A stretch of DNA of 64,000 nt, taken from Cytobacillus citreus (lineage in GTDB: Bacteria; Bacillota; Bacilli; Bacillales; Cytobacillaceae). The stretch covers positions 124,001-188,000 of the forward strand of contig NZ_JAGYPM010000002.1 in NCBI RefSeq assembly GCF_018343665.1, in the 5' to 3' direction. A program made the translations under genes and the position numbers. How positions within the stretch are numbered: position 1 is the stretch's first letter; each line of letters opens with the position of its first letter. Shown piece after piece: positions 17,171 to 25,924 of this stretch. The notes under the pieces were generated by a model. The model saw nothing but the letters and a program-made list of their open reading frames with translations, did no database searches and was not told where the DNA came from.

Positions 17171-18220
17171 ATGGAAGAACAAGCTTTATTTGATGTGACT
17201 GTAATTGGAGGAGGGCCAGCAGGTCTGTACTCCACTTTTTATAGTGGACTTAGAGAAATGAAAACAAAGCTGATTGAGTTTCAGCCGCAATTGGGTGGAA
17301 AAATCCACGTCTATCCAGAGAAGATGATTTGGGATGTTGGCGGGCTGACGCCTATTTCGGGAGCAAAATTAATTGAGCAGCTTGTAGAGCAAGGATTAAC
17401 CTTTAATCCGGAAGTAGTGTTGAATGAGAAGGTAGAGTCAATCACACGCAATGACGATGGGATTTTTGTCTTACATACGGCCTCTGGGAAAAAGCACTTT
17501 TCGAAAACAGTTATCATCGCTGTTGGCAGTGGTATATTGAATCCGCAAAAGCTAGAAATAGAAGGTGCAGAGAGATTTGAAGTGTCTAATTTAAACTACA
17601 CGGTAAAGTCTTTAAAACGATTCAAGGATAAAAAAGTGATCATCTCTGGAGGGGGCAATTCTGCCATTGATTGGGCAAATGAATTGGAGCCGATCGCCAA
17701 AAAGGTGTATTTAACATATCGCAAAGATGCCTTAACAGCTCATGAAGCACAAGTAACACAGCTTATGAACAGCTCTGTGGATTGTTTCTTTCATTCATCC
17801 ATAACAAAGCTCATGGCAAGCCCGAATCATGAGGTCATCGAACGGGTAGAGCTGACAAACCATGAAACTGGTGAGGTTTCTCATCTGCTTGTTGATGAGG
17901 TAATTATTAATCATGGCTATGAACGTGATACGACATTACTTAAAAACAGTGAATTACCTATTAAAATTGCAGAAAATGATTATATTGCTGGGAATACGAA
18001 TAGTGAATCCTCCATTGATGGAATTTACGCAGCTGGAGATATTCTCATGCATGAGGGGAAATTAAATTTAATTGCTGGTGCTTTCCAAGATGCAGCAAAT
18101 GCTGTAAACAAAGCGAAACAATTTATTGACCCAAAAGCTCATAAAATTGGAATGGTCTCATCACATAATGAAGTTTTTAAAAAGAGGAATCAAGAATTAG
18201 TGAAGCAAATGATGAAATAA
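17171..18220 (+). CDS. ycgT: Ferredoxin/flavodoxin--NADP+ reductase (YumC/YcgT type)
   Basis: 349 residues, thioredoxin-reductase-like FAD/NADPH enzyme without the redox-active CxxC. The FAD motif is VIGGGPAGLYSTFYSGL, the NADPH motif is ISGGGNSAIDWANEL, and the second FAD motif is YAAGDI. These type 2 reductases pass electrons from NADPH to ferredoxin or flavodoxin. Its Fur-boxed promoter, shared divergently with siderophore import, fits a role in reductive iron release from imported ferric siderophore, as proposed for Fur-regulated YcgT. The start ATG follows AAAGGGGTGAA. Confidence 0.9.
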   Translation: MEEQALFDVTVIGGGPAGLYSTFYSGLREMKTKLIEFQPQLGGKIHVYPEKMIWDVGGLTPISGAKLIEQLVEQGLTFNPEVVLNEKVESITRNDDGIFVLHTASGKKHFSKTVIIAVGSGILNPQKLEIEGAERFEVSNLNYTVKSLKRFKDKKVIISGGGNSAIDWANELEPIAKKVYLTYRKDALTAHEAQVTQLMNSSVDCFFHSSITKLMASPNHEVIERVELTNHETGEVSHLLVDEVIINHGYERDTTLLKNSELPIKIAENDYIAGNTNSESSIDGIYAAGDILMHEGKLNLIAGAFQDAANAVNKAKQFIDPKAHKIGMVSSHNEVFKKRNQELVKQMMK

Positions 18221-18242
18221 CGGAGAGTTTCATTGAAATAAT

Positions 18243-18277
18243 AAGCAGAATGACGATAATGTCATTCTGCTTTTTTG
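18243..18277. terminator. Convergent terminator after the reductase gene
   Basis: 11-bp stem AGCAGAATGAC/GTCATTCTGCT with a 6-base loop and a T-run. It lies between the reductase gene and the oppositely oriented purine permease gene. Confidence 0.9.
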
Positions 18278-18286
18278 TTTTCCCTT

Positions 18287-19576
18287 TTATCCGACTGCAT
18301 GCAGAAGGAAATTGGTTAAGAAAAGGATAGAAATAATAATGATTGATAGAGAAAGCTGTTTTTGTTTATTTGTAAAAATTTTCAACAGCGGGTAGGCGAT
18401 GAATCCGAATGCAATTCCATCCACAATGCTATATGTTAATGGAATCATAATAATAACAAGAAAAGCCGGAAATGCTTCTGTAAAATCAGTGAAATCAATA
18501 TTTACTACATTTGTCAGCATCAACCCTCCGATGATAATGAGGATCGGAGCGATTGCAGTATCCGGTACTAGCTTAATAAAGGGCATGAAGAATAGAGATG
18601 ATAGGAATAATAATCCTGTGACAACAGAGGTTAACCCTGTTCTTCCGCCAGCTGTAATTCCTGCCGCTGTTTCTACCGTTGAAACAGGAGGGCTTGTACC
18701 TAAAAATCCGCAAACGACTGTAGAAATAGAAACGGCTTTTAATGCTTTCTCATTTTTTTCAGGCTGCTGCAGCATTCCGTTCACTTGGGAATGAAGGATG
18801 CCGATGTTCTCAAAAACAAGCACTAAAACGAGTGAAAAGGCAGCTGTCCAAAACGGAAGGGTCGCTAACTTTCCAAAGTCTGCACTAAGAAAGACATTTT
18901 TATAGTCCTCAAAGGAAATAAAGCTAGTATCCATTGCCGATAAATGAACAATTCCAAAGAAATAGGATACGATCGTACCTAAAATGATACTGATTAAAAA
19001 ATTTCCTGGTACCTTCTTCAAAAACAAAAATAGCGTGAGGATTAGATTAATAATCGAAGCTAGGACAATCGGCGTCGACAAGTCACCAAGCGCTACAAAA
19101 CTTGTCGAGTTCCCAACAATAATTCCACTTTTTTGCAGGCCAATAAACGCAATAAATAAACCAATTCCAACTGTAATCGATTCCTTTAAAGAATGCGGAA
19201 TGGCTTTTGAGATAATTGTGGATAATTTTGTAAAGGCCACAATGACAAAGAGAATGCCTGATAAGACAACCGCTCCTAAAGCTTCCATATAATTTAACCC
19301 TAATGAACCTACAATCGTATAGGTAAATAAGGCGTTTATTCCCATTCCGGGAACGATGATCAAAGGTGCATTTGCAATAAATGCAGCCAATAAACAGCCA
19401 ATTAATGAAGAAAGTACAGTAGCAATGATACCAGCTTCAAGCGGTATTCCTGCATCCTTTAGAATATTTCCATTTACGGCAATAATATAGACAATGGAAA
19501 AGAATGACGTAAATCCTGCTAAAACTTCCTTTTTTATCGTTGTTTCGTGCTGCTTAAGCTTAAAAACTCCTTTCAT
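18287..19576 (-). CDS. NCS2-family purine permease (guanine/hypoxanthine or adenine)
   Basis: 429 residues, 12-14 helices, AzgA/PbuG-like NCS2 branch. The N-terminus has AGFTSFFSIVYIIAVN and the conserved substrate-site region is ITAGGRTGLTSVVTGLLFL. It imports purine bases with protons. The ATG at 19576 has only a weak upstream ribosome site, while AAAGGAG overlaps codons 1-4, so the start is uncertain. I looked upstream for a purine riboswitch and found none, so it is probably not controlled that way. Substrate choice cannot be read here. Confidence 0.88.
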   Translation of the reverse strand: MKGVFKLKQHETTIKKEVLAGFTSFFSIVYIIAVNGNILKDAGIPLEAGIIATVLSSLIGCLLAAFIANAPLIIVPGMGINALFTYTIVGSLGLNYMEALGAVVLSGILFVIVAFTKLSTIISKAIPHSLKESITVGIGLFIAFIGLQKSGIIVGNSTSFVALGDLSTPIVLASIINLILTLFLFLKKVPGNFLISIILGTIVSYFFGIVHLSAMDTSFISFEDYKNVFLSADFGKLATLPFWTAAFSLVLVLVFENIGILHSQVNGMLQQPEKNEKALKAVSISTVVCGFLGTSPPVSTVETAAGITAGGRTGLTSVVTGLLFLSSLFFMPFIKLVPDTAIAPILIIIGGLMLTNVVNIDFTDFTEAFPAFLVIIMIPLTYSIVDGIAFGFIAYPLLKIFTNKQKQLSLSIIIISILFLTNFLLHAVG

Positions 19577-19689
19577 ATTGTTATCACACTTTCATGTTGC
19601 CCTCTCCCACCCGCATGAAGTAAATAATATTTCAATTCAACTTATGCCGGGAATATTATAACACAGAAAATGGAGAAAACAAGAAGCTA

Positions 19690-19736
19690 CAAAAAAGAGC
19701 CACTAACCTATTTTTGGGAATAGATTATTGGCTCTC
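19690..19736 (-). terminator. Terminator of the nucleoside transporter gene
   Basis: Minus-strand stem AGAGCCA/TGGCTCT followed by TTTTTTG. It lies about 90 bp after the transporter stop at 19821. Confidence 0.75.
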
Positions 19737-19820
19737 CTTGAATTAAATTTCCAAATAACTAAAATCTTTATTACGGTCGATGATAAAGAAAAATTTTCTT
19801 ACTTATTGATGAATTGAGAA

Positions 19821-21002
19821 TCAAAGCATGATTCCTGTAATCGCCGCAGCCAGTAAACTTACGAGTGTTGCTCCGTAAAGCAATTTAAGGCCAAACCTAG
19901 CTACTTGATTTCCTTTCTTTTCATTCAAGGCTTTTACTGCTCCTGTAATGATCCCGATGGATGAAAAGTTCGCGAAGGAAACAAGGAACACTGAAATAAT
20001 CCCAACGGTTCTGCTTGATAAAGAGTCAGCAATTTTTCCTAAATCCATCATGGCGACAAATTCGTTTGATAATAATTTTGTTGCCATTATTGTTCCGGAC
20101 TCCACCACTTCATTAGCCGGAACTCCTATAATAAAGGCAAGTGGTGCAAAAAGATAGCCAAGGGCTACTTGGAAGCTGATTCCGAAGATCGCTTCAAACA
20201 CTGCATTAATCATGGCTATGAGGGCAACAAACCCGATTAACATTGCACCAACGATGATCGCTACTTTAAAACCATCTAAAATATATTCCCCCAGCATTTC
20301 AAAAAATGATTGCTTTTCTTCTGCTTGAATTTCAATAATATCCTCTTCTTCGGATACTTTATACGGGTTAATAATATTTGCAATCATGAATCCGCCGAAT
20401 AAATTTAACACAAGTGCCGTAATGACATATTTCGGTTCAATCATCGTCATATAGGCACCTAATATTGAAGCCGAAACCGTTGACATGGCAGAGGTGCACA
20501 ATGTATAAAGGCGATGTTCAGGGATTGAAGGAAGCTGTTTTTTAACAGAAATAAATACCTCTGATTGTCCAAAGACAGCTGATGCAACACCATTATAAGA
20601 CTCTAGTTTTCCAAGACCATTCACCTTACTTAATATGAGACCAAGATAATGAATGATAAAGGGAAGGACTCTCAAATATTGTGCAATCCCAATTAAAGCA
20701 GAAATAAATACAATGGGCATTAATACGTTTAAGAAAAAAGGCATTGCTCCTTCATTGGCGATTCCACCGAATACAAAATTGATTCCCTCTGCTGCGTATG
20801 CTAATAGATACGTAAACAAGCCAGATATCCCTTTAATGATGAAAAGACCTGCTTTTGTATTAAGAAGTAGAAAGGCTAATCCGAGCTGCAAGACAAGCAT
20901 AATCAAGATGGGTTTAAACTTGATGCCCTTTCTATTATTACTCGCGATATAGGCCAGTAAAAAAATAATGAATAATGCTGCTAAAAATAGAATGAATTTC
21001 AA
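19821..21002 (-). CDS. nupC: NupC-type concentrative nucleoside transporter
   Basis: 393 residues, the normal size for bacterial CNT proteins. Features are AVFGQSEVFISVKKQL, TLCTSAMSTVSASILGAYM and the C-terminal FANFSSIGIITGAVKALN, which line the nucleoside and cation sites. It imports nucleosides with H+ or Na+. It follows the purine permease on the same strand but with its own terminator and 240 bp between, so the two genes are probably separate units sharing a purine-salvage theme. Confidence 0.92.
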   Translation of the reverse strand: MKFILFLAALFIIFLLAYIASNNRKGIKFKPILIMLVLQLGLAFLLLNTKAGLFIIKGISGLFTYLLAYAAEGINFVFGGIANEGAMPFFLNVLMPIVFISALIGIAQYLRVLPFIIHYLGLILSKVNGLGKLESYNGVASAVFGQSEVFISVKKQLPSIPEHRLYTLCTSAMSTVSASILGAYMTMIEPKYVITALVLNLFGGFMIANIINPYKVSEEEDIIEIQAEEKQSFFEMLGEYILDGFKVAIIVGAMLIGFVALIAMINAVFEAIFGISFQVALGYLFAPLAFIIGVPANEVVESGTIMATKLLSNEFVAMMDLGKIADSLSSRTVGIISVFLVSFANFSSIGIITGAVKALNEKKGNQVARFGLKLLYGATLVSLLAAAITGIML

Positions 21003-21305
21003 AACAGTTACTCCCTTTTCTAAGTTGGTTTCTATAACAAATATTTTTTTATATTATCATTAAATTATTCATGTGCTTAATTTTTTTAATAATGCCACTG
21101 TTGAGATAGTAGTTTCCATCAGATTACTAACTAGTATCTTTTACCGGTTTAATGAATAGTAATGCTTAAAAAATTAGGTTTCCCTATAGAAAAGAAACTC
21201 ATGCAAGTTAATTATTCTAAGAGTGATAGGCATTTTTGAAAGTTTTTTAGTCTAATGATAAATTCTTAATATTATAAAAATTTTATTACTGTTGGAACTA
21301 AAATA
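21003..21305. other. AT-rich divergent intergenic region
   Basis: About 300 bp between nupC (minus) and padR (plus). It should hold the nupC promoter. I found no riboswitch-like fold and no gene. Confidence 0.5.
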
Positions 21306-21307
21306 GT

Positions 21308-21373
21308 GTATGATACATAGTATAGAATATACTGTATGACACATAGTATAGAATATACTGTATGACACATAGC
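21308..21373 (+). promoter_or_regulatory. Tandem palindromic operator array before padR
   Basis: A 26-bp unit is repeated about 2.5 times. Each unit holds TATG-A(T/C)A-CATA (21309, 21335, 21361), and two units also hold the 15-bp perfect palindrome AGTATA-GAA-TATACT (21319-21333 and 21345-21359). The first TATGAT can act as a -10, with a weak -35 TTACTG 17 bp upstream. The array ends 25 bp before padR, so autorepression by PadR is the simplest reading. Confidence 0.65.
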
Positions 21374-21397
21374 AAAAAGGGATGATGAGGTGACGAA

Positions 21398-21730
21398 ATG
21401 GATGCTTTGCTGAATTCGTTAACGACGGAATTAAGGAGAGGGACTTTGACTTTGGCTGTTTTAAGTCAGTTACAGACACCTCAATATGGATATTCTCTTG
21501 TCCAGTTATTGGAGAAGAGTGGGATTTCGATTGACCAGAGTACCTTATATCCATTGCTTCGCCGTTTGGAAAAACAAGAGTTAGTGACGAGCAGCTGGGA
21601 TACTTCTGAGAGCAGACCACGCAGGTATTATGTATTAAGCGAATATGGAATTAAGATTTTCCACCAGTTGAAGAAGGAATGGGAAAAGACATCTGAGGAG
21701 CTATACAATTTATTAAAAGGAGAGGAATGA
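21398..21730 (+). CDS. PadR-family transcriptional regulator
   Basis: 110 residues, the short (class s) PadR type. The winged helix lies at about 10-75 with LEKSGISIDQSTLYPLLRRLEKQELVTSSW and the wing RPRRYYVLS, followed by a C-terminal helix for dimerisation. ATG 21398 is preceded by GATGAGGTGA. It is followed after one base by the HAAS membrane protein gene, the usual partner. Tandem palindromes sit in its promoter. The ligand is unknown. Confidence 0.92.
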   Translation: MDALLNSLTTELRRGTLTLAVLSQLQTPQYGYSLVQLLEKSGISIDQSTLYPLLRRLEKQELVTSSWDTSESRPRRYYVLSEYGIKIFHQLKKEWEKTSEELYNLLKGEE

Positions 21731-21731
21731 A

Positions 21732-22760
21732 ATGAATCTGATTGAGCTTTATATTCAGGAAGTAACACGGAGACTTACTGAAAAAAATCGTGAAGATATT
21801 GCGCTTGAGCTGCGTTCGACCATTGAGGATATGCTCCCAGAGGATTATTCGGATCAAAACGTAAAGGCAGTACTATCGAAGCTTGGCAATCCAGCAGTTC
21901 TTGCTGGTGGCTATTCGGATCGACCAATGCATTTAATTGGCCCCTGTTATTACGATGTATATATCAGTCTGTTAAAAATGATTTTGCCAATAGCGATTGC
22001 CATTTCCACGATTCCCTTAGTGGTTGATAGCATTTTGTCATATAACGGTGATCAAGTGTTTTTAGAAGTTTTGCTTTCCTTTTTAGGAGAAGGAATATGG
22101 AATGTCTTCAGTACGGGTATACAGGTGTTTTTCTGGTTAACACTGGTCTTCGCTTTATTGGAACGTACCGATCATGGGAAAATAACAGTACCAATAACAG
22201 CTGGTTTTAAAGAATGGACTCCAGATGATTTAAAGGATATTCCTTATATTCCTAAGGAAAAGGCCATTTCAAAGATGAATGTATTTGGAGGATTATTATG
22301 GACAGCGATATGGGTAACGTTTTATTTTAATGCTGCCAGATTACTGGGGATTTATGAAAAAGGGGAGCATGGTCTTGAATTTATCGCTCCAACCTTTAAC
22401 CATGAGGTCTTACTTTCCTATTGGCCAATCGTTGTCATCGTAATCGGCTTAGAAGTAGCCTTAACCATTTATAAATGGATCACTGCACAATGGACAATAA
22501 GAGTCGCATGGCTCAATGCGATTTTTCAAATCGTTTCGTCCATTGCCATCATTGTCATATTCAGTGATACAAATTTGCTGAATCCAGAATTTATTGAATA
22601 TTTGAATAAATTATTTAGTTTCTCATTCGACCTGAAAAGCAAGATTATGTTGGGTGTCATGATCATATGCGTTTTCTTTGCTGCATTAGATACGTATCAG
22701 GGCTTTCGAAAAGCTAGAATTCATTCGGAGAAAAATAATACTGTGAACCGGCATATGTAA
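21732..22760 (+). CDS. HAAS-domain membrane protein, PadR partner
   Basis: 342 residues. Residues 1-60 form the short helical HAAS domain, with MNLIELYIQEVTRRL and a following pattern ending in LGNPAVLAGGY. About six hydrophobic helices follow. HAAS proteins are commonly encoded next to PadR regulators and are thought to signal with them, but no biochemical activity is firmly assigned. The ribosome site AAAGGAGAGG lies within the end of padR, so the pair is translationally linked. A membrane stress sensor is inferred only. Confidence 0.8.
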   Translation: MNLIELYIQEVTRRLTEKNREDIALELRSTIEDMLPEDYSDQNVKAVLSKLGNPAVLAGGYSDRPMHLIGPCYYDVYISLLKMILPIAIAISTIPLVVDSILSYNGDQVFLEVLLSFLGEGIWNVFSTGIQVFFWLTLVFALLERTDHGKITVPITAGFKEWTPDDLKDIPYIPKEKAISKMNVFGGLLWTAIWVTFYFNAARLLGIYEKGEHGLEFIAPTFNHEVLLSYWPIVVIVIGLEVALTIYKWITAQWTIRVAWLNAIFQIVSSIAIIVIFSDTNLLNPEFIEYLNKLFSFSFDLKSKIMLGVMIICVFFAALDTYQGFRKARIHSEKNNTVNRHM

Positions 22761-22848
22761 GGAATATTCTGTGATATAGATTGGTTTTTTATTTTTGATA
22801 TATTGGCAATATATGAAGATACTTGTTCCTAGATTTGAGGTGAACGTA

Positions 22849-23826
22849 TTGAAAAGGGCTTTTTGCATAGGAGAAGCATTAATCGATTTCATCCCTGCTC
22901 AAAGGGGAAAATCATTAAAAGAAGTGGATGGCTTTGGGCGTGTGGCTGGCGGTGCGCCGATGAATGTTGCCATTGCGATTGCAAAGTATGGCGGGAAATC
23001 GGTTATGCTGACAAAAATAGCGAATGATCATTTTGGGGATTATTTAATCGATGTGCTTAAAGAAAACAATGTAGACACGTCTCAAATTATCCGAAGTGAT
23101 GAGGGTGAAACGGGTTTAGCCTTTGTTTCTGTCGATCAATTTGGAGAAAGAACCTTTAATTTTTATCGAAAAAATGCTGCCGATTTGTTGCTTTCAGCTG
23201 ATGAGATGAGTTCAGAGTCGTTTCGGGAAGGGGATTTTCTTCATTTTTGTTCAGTGGATTTAATTGAAAGTCCAATGAAACACACCCATAAAAAAGTAAT
23301 TGATGATTTTCGGAACATAGGTGGGATTGTAAGCTTCGATCCGAATGTGCGGCTTCCTTTATGGCCCAATGCAGAAAGCTGCAGACTAGCCATACACCAA
23401 TTCCTGCCACTGGCTGATATTGTGAAAGTGTCTGATGATGAATTAACCTTCATAACAGAAATCGAGAATGAAAATGAAGCCATCCAATCTCTTTTTGTGG
23501 GCCATGTCAAAATCGTAATCTATACAAAGGGCTGTGAGGGGGCAATTATTTTCTTCAAAAAAGGCGGAAAATATGAAGATAAAGGATTTGCAGTAAGTGT
23601 TGTCGATACAACAGGTGCAGGCGATGCCTTTATCGGTGGTTTTTTATCAGAATTACTTTCACTTAATATAACAATCCATAATCTATGTCAGAAGATCAAA
23701 GAAAATCATCAGCGCTTACTTACCTTTGCTAATGCTAGTGGGGCTCTGACTGCTACAGCTAAAGGTGCCATTCAAGCTGCACCTGGAAAAGACGAAGTAT
23801 TAAAGCTAATCGCTGCCCAGCGGTGA
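22849..23826 (+). CDS. PfkB-family carbohydrate kinase, fructokinase-like
   Basis: About 325 residues from a TTG at 22849, which has TGAGGTGA 5 bases upstream and puts the first core strand (FCIGEALIDFIP) at the N-terminus. Ribokinase-fold signatures are GGAPMNVAIAIAKYG (substrate side) and DTTGAGDAFIGGFLSEL, with the catalytic Asp of the anion hole. It phosphorylates a sugar, most likely fructose to fructose-6-phosphate by resemblance to bacterial ScrK. No sugar transporter is adjacent. It follows the HAAS gene by about 90 bp and may be read from the padR promoter. Confidence 0.87.
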   Translation: MKRAFCIGEALIDFIPAQRGKSLKEVDGFGRVAGGAPMNVAIAIAKYGGKSVMLTKIANDHFGDYLIDVLKENNVDTSQIIRSDEGETGLAFVSVDQFGERTFNFYRKNAADLLLSADEMSSESFREGDFLHFCSVDLIESPMKHTHKKVIDDFRNIGGIVSFDPNVRLPLWPNAESCRLAIHQFLPLADIVKVSDDELTFITEIENENEAIQSLFVGHVKIVIYTKGCEGAIIFFKKGGKYEDKGFAVSVVDTTGAGDAFIGGFLSELLSLNITIHNLCQKIKENHQRLLTFANASGALTATAKGAIQAAPGKDEVLKLIAAQR

Positions 23827-23836
23827 AAAATGTAGA

Positions 23837-23879
23837 AAAGAGGCAGGTATCCTTAGGAACCTGCCTCTAGTTATTTTTC
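23837..23879. terminator. Terminator after the PfkB kinase gene
   Basis: 10-bp perfect stem AGAGGCAGGT/ACCTGCCTCT with a 10-base loop and then AGTTATTTTT. It lies between two converging genes. Confidence 0.88.
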
Positions 23880-23920
23880 ATATACACGGGAGTAAAAATG
23901 CCCCCCTTTGTTTATCAACT

Positions 23921-24592
23921 TTAAACAACTCCATATTTAGTAGAATATAGTGTGTCTTTGCTCGAAAGTGTTCGAACGCTAGAGGCGATAAAAAACTGAG
24001 CCGTGTAATATGTGGACATAATTAGTGCATTTGAGTACGGAATATCGGATACGAACATGTTCCATGATAATATGGAATCAGATATCACAAACAAAATACT
24101 GCCTATCATGGCCCATTTATCACCAGTCATAATAGCAGACCAAGCCATTAAAGAAATAATGATCACATAAGCGAGGACAGGAAAAAATAACTCGCTGTTA
24201 CCATCTTGAATGATTGAGGCTAACAATCTTTTACTAAAAATAAACGCGTAAACAGCGATTGGTATAATCATTGCAAACCGAATGATAGAAAAGCTCCAGT
24301 TCTTGAAAAATCCAGTCAAATAAAAGAGGTGACCAATAAGAAAAGCAGCTAAACCATAGACAAACCACCACTGAATCAAGAAGTCGCCAAACATACAGAA
24401 TATTAAGCCTAAAAATAGAATCCAATGAGTACTCTTTGCTTGAGTGGGAAATTGCCGAAATGCATAGAAGATAATTAACCACATCGGAATTAACTTAAAA
24501 AGGATCTTAATGGAAACAGGCTCAGACGGAATAATAAAAATATAAAGTAAGCCCATAATCAAAATGAGCAATGGCAGAACATATTTTTTCAA
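23921..24592 (-). CDS. YhhN-family (lysoplasmalogenase-like) membrane protein
   Basis: About 223 residues, eight predicted helices. The family pattern includes LGLIFCMFGDFLIQW and FVISDSILSWNMF, whose conserved Asp residues are the proposed catalytic residues of TMEM86/YhhN proteins. Characterised relatives hydrolyse the vinyl-ether bond of lysoplasmalogen; the activity in this organism is unproven. The TTG at 24592 is chosen because AAGGAGAGG precedes it; the ATG at 24610 would lie on that site. It stands alone with its own promoter region. Confidence 0.82.
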   Translation of the reverse strand: MKKYVLPLLILIMGLLYIFIIPSEPVSIKILFKLIPMWLIIFYAFRQFPTQAKSTHWILFLGLIFCMFGDFLIQWWFVYGLAAFLIGHLFYLTGFFKNWSFSIIRFAMIIPIAVYAFIFSKRLLASIIQDGNSELFFPVLAYVIIISLMAWSAIMTGDKWAMIGSILFVISDSILSWNMFVSDIPYSNALIMSTYYTAQFFIASSVRTLSSKDTLYSTKYGVV

Positions 24593-24682
24593 TGTAATCC
24601 TCTCCTTCATAAAAGACTTTCTTAATATAGTTTATTAGATTTCTTCATAAATATATAATAATCCTCTAATCTAATTAAAACC

Positions 24683-25009
24683 AAATACTTTGCGGAACCG
24701 ACAGAAGCGGACCTGCATGCGATGCAGCGCGACAGCTTAAAGCGGTTTAGTAGAGATGGTGAAATGAGGGCCGCGGGTTTATCCTACACGGGTCACGCCC
24801 CAGAAGTGAAGACCCATGCGCGCCGGTCGTATCAGCAGACCAGACAGGAAGAAATGATGGCTCAAGACATCAAGGGTAATAGATATGACAAACAGTACGA
24901 TCGTTACGTTCGGGGTCGGGGTCACACATATCAGAAGATGACAGCCGGTGATGATTATGGGTTCGATGAACGAGACGACGAACCGGAAAACGATGGGCCG
25001 GAACTATGA
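24683..25009 (+). pseudogene. C-terminal fragment of an unrecognised element-borne protein
   Basis: An open frame of about 109 codons that starts abruptly at an AT-rich/GC-richer junction near 24690 with no ribosome site. The peptide is highly charged, with TEADLHAMQRDSLKRFSRD and a repeated RYDKQYDRYVRGRG-type stretch, and ends in an acidic tail. Base composition differs from the flanking genes. I cannot assign a family. It looks like the 3' end of a longer gene cut by rearrangement, and the HU-like gene follows 34 bp later as if from one operon. Confidence 0.5.
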
Positions 25010-25043
25010 GCTAGAGAGAGAGTATGTAAGGAGTGATACGTAC

Positions 25044-25442
25044 ATGAGTACAGGTAAAGAAGACAATACACAACACAATACGCAACAGGAAAAACAAAAC
25101 ACACTAGATGATTGCGCCGGGAATGTGCGTAATCAGAACGATATCGAAATCATGGCGTCTAAGGCGACCGGTGTTCACAAAGACACGGTAAAGACCGTAT
25201 TTAATGCCATGTGGGATGCCATATGCGAGGAGCTCGAAAACGGCAATGAAGTGAAATTGCATGGTAAAGGTAGTTTCTACTTATCGAAGCGATCTTCTCG
25301 TATTGGTAGAAACCCGCTTACTGGGGAGGAATTTGATGTCCCAGAGCGGGAAGCGATGGCGTTTCAAACAAGTCCTGCTTATGCCCGACGTTTGCGACGA
25401 AGTCGCAAGGCGTTATCTGAGCAGGACAAGAACAAAGAGTAA
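25044..25442 (+). CDS. HU/IHF-family DNA-binding protein with N-terminal extension
   Basis: 132 residues from the ATG at 25044, which follows AAGGAG by 10 bases. Residues 1-35 are a Gln/Asn/Thr-rich extension. The HU fold follows: an alpha-helical dimer body (ATGVHKDTVKTVFNAMWDAI), the HGKGSFYLSKRSSRIGRNP strand, the DNA arm (TGEEFDVPEREAMAFQ) and the C-terminal helix (AYARRLRRSRK). Normal HU is about 90 residues. The extension, the unusual composition and the neighbouring fragments suggest an element-borne paralogue rather than the chromosomal HU. It has its own terminator. Confidence 0.85.
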   Translation: MSTGKEDNTQHNTQQEKQNTLDDCAGNVRNQNDIEIMASKATGVHKDTVKTVFNAMWDAICEELENGNEVKLHGKGSFYLSKRSSRIGRNPLTGEEFDVPEREAMAFQTSPAYARRLRRSRKALSEQDKNKE

Positions 25443-25464
25443 TTCCGGTAAGTATAAAAACGAT

Positions 25465-25500
25465 ACCCGCTTATTTTTCACAGAGTGAGCGGGTTTACGT
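25465..25500 (+). terminator. Terminator of the HU-like gene
   Basis: Stem ACCCGCT/AGCGGGT with a 16-base loop, then TTACGTTTAG. It begins about 22 bp after the stop codon. Confidence 0.65.
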
Positions 25501-25578
25501 TTAGTACAATCGGCTCGTTACCCTCACACCTTTTCTCTATCTCCATTCCCTGATATATAGGTCCTATTGGACATAAAA

Positions 25579-25612
25579 ATAAGCGGTAGGTGCCATACCT
25601 TCCGCTTTTCAT
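25579..25612. terminator. Second hairpin downstream, terminator-like
   Basis: Imperfect stem AAGCGGTAGGT/ACCTTCCGCTT with a 5-base loop, flanked by an A-run on one side and TTTTC on the other, so it could end transcripts from either direction. Confidence 0.6.
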
Positions 25613-25710
25613 ATTTATCACGGTTTTGCTCATCTTGTTTTACTTAGTATTTCTTGAATATTCTTTTTCAAAAAGGTGTGATTTAGGGAAATTTGTGAAA
25701 AAGGCCCCTT

Positions 25711-25866
25711 TTAAAGAAATTTACTTCTTAGTATCTCGAATAAAACAAATATAATTATCGCTGCAATATACAAAAGTATAATTAATGATATTTTTTGCTT
25801 CTTTGATAAATTTAATTTAGTGGTCTTTTTTCTTTTTTTGAATCTAACAATTTTATTGTTTCTCAT
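25711..25866 (-). CDS. 51-residue basic single-pass membrane peptide
   Basis: A 52-codon frame on the minus strand with AAAGGATG before its ATG. The N-terminal half is strongly basic (KKRKKTTKLNLSKKQK), then comes one hydrophobic helix (SLIILLYIAAIIIFVLFEIL) and a short basic tail. It lies 58 bp downstream of the Cys-rich precursor gene on the same strand. Size, charge and position fit bacteriocin immunity or helper peptides, but no specific family is recognised and the role is inferred from context. Confidence 0.5.
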   Translation of the reverse strand: MRNNKIVRFKKRKKTTKLNLSKKQKISLIILLYIAAIIIFVLFEILRSKFL

Positions 25867-25924
25867 TTGTTATACATCCTTTATGGTATAAGAGGGCTCT
25901 ATTTGTAAGGTTTAGTCTTTTAAT

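Noticed and set aside
19577-19690. Purine riboswitch upstream of the NCS2 permease
   Set aside because: The conserved loop sequences of the purine aptamer are not present on the minus strand.
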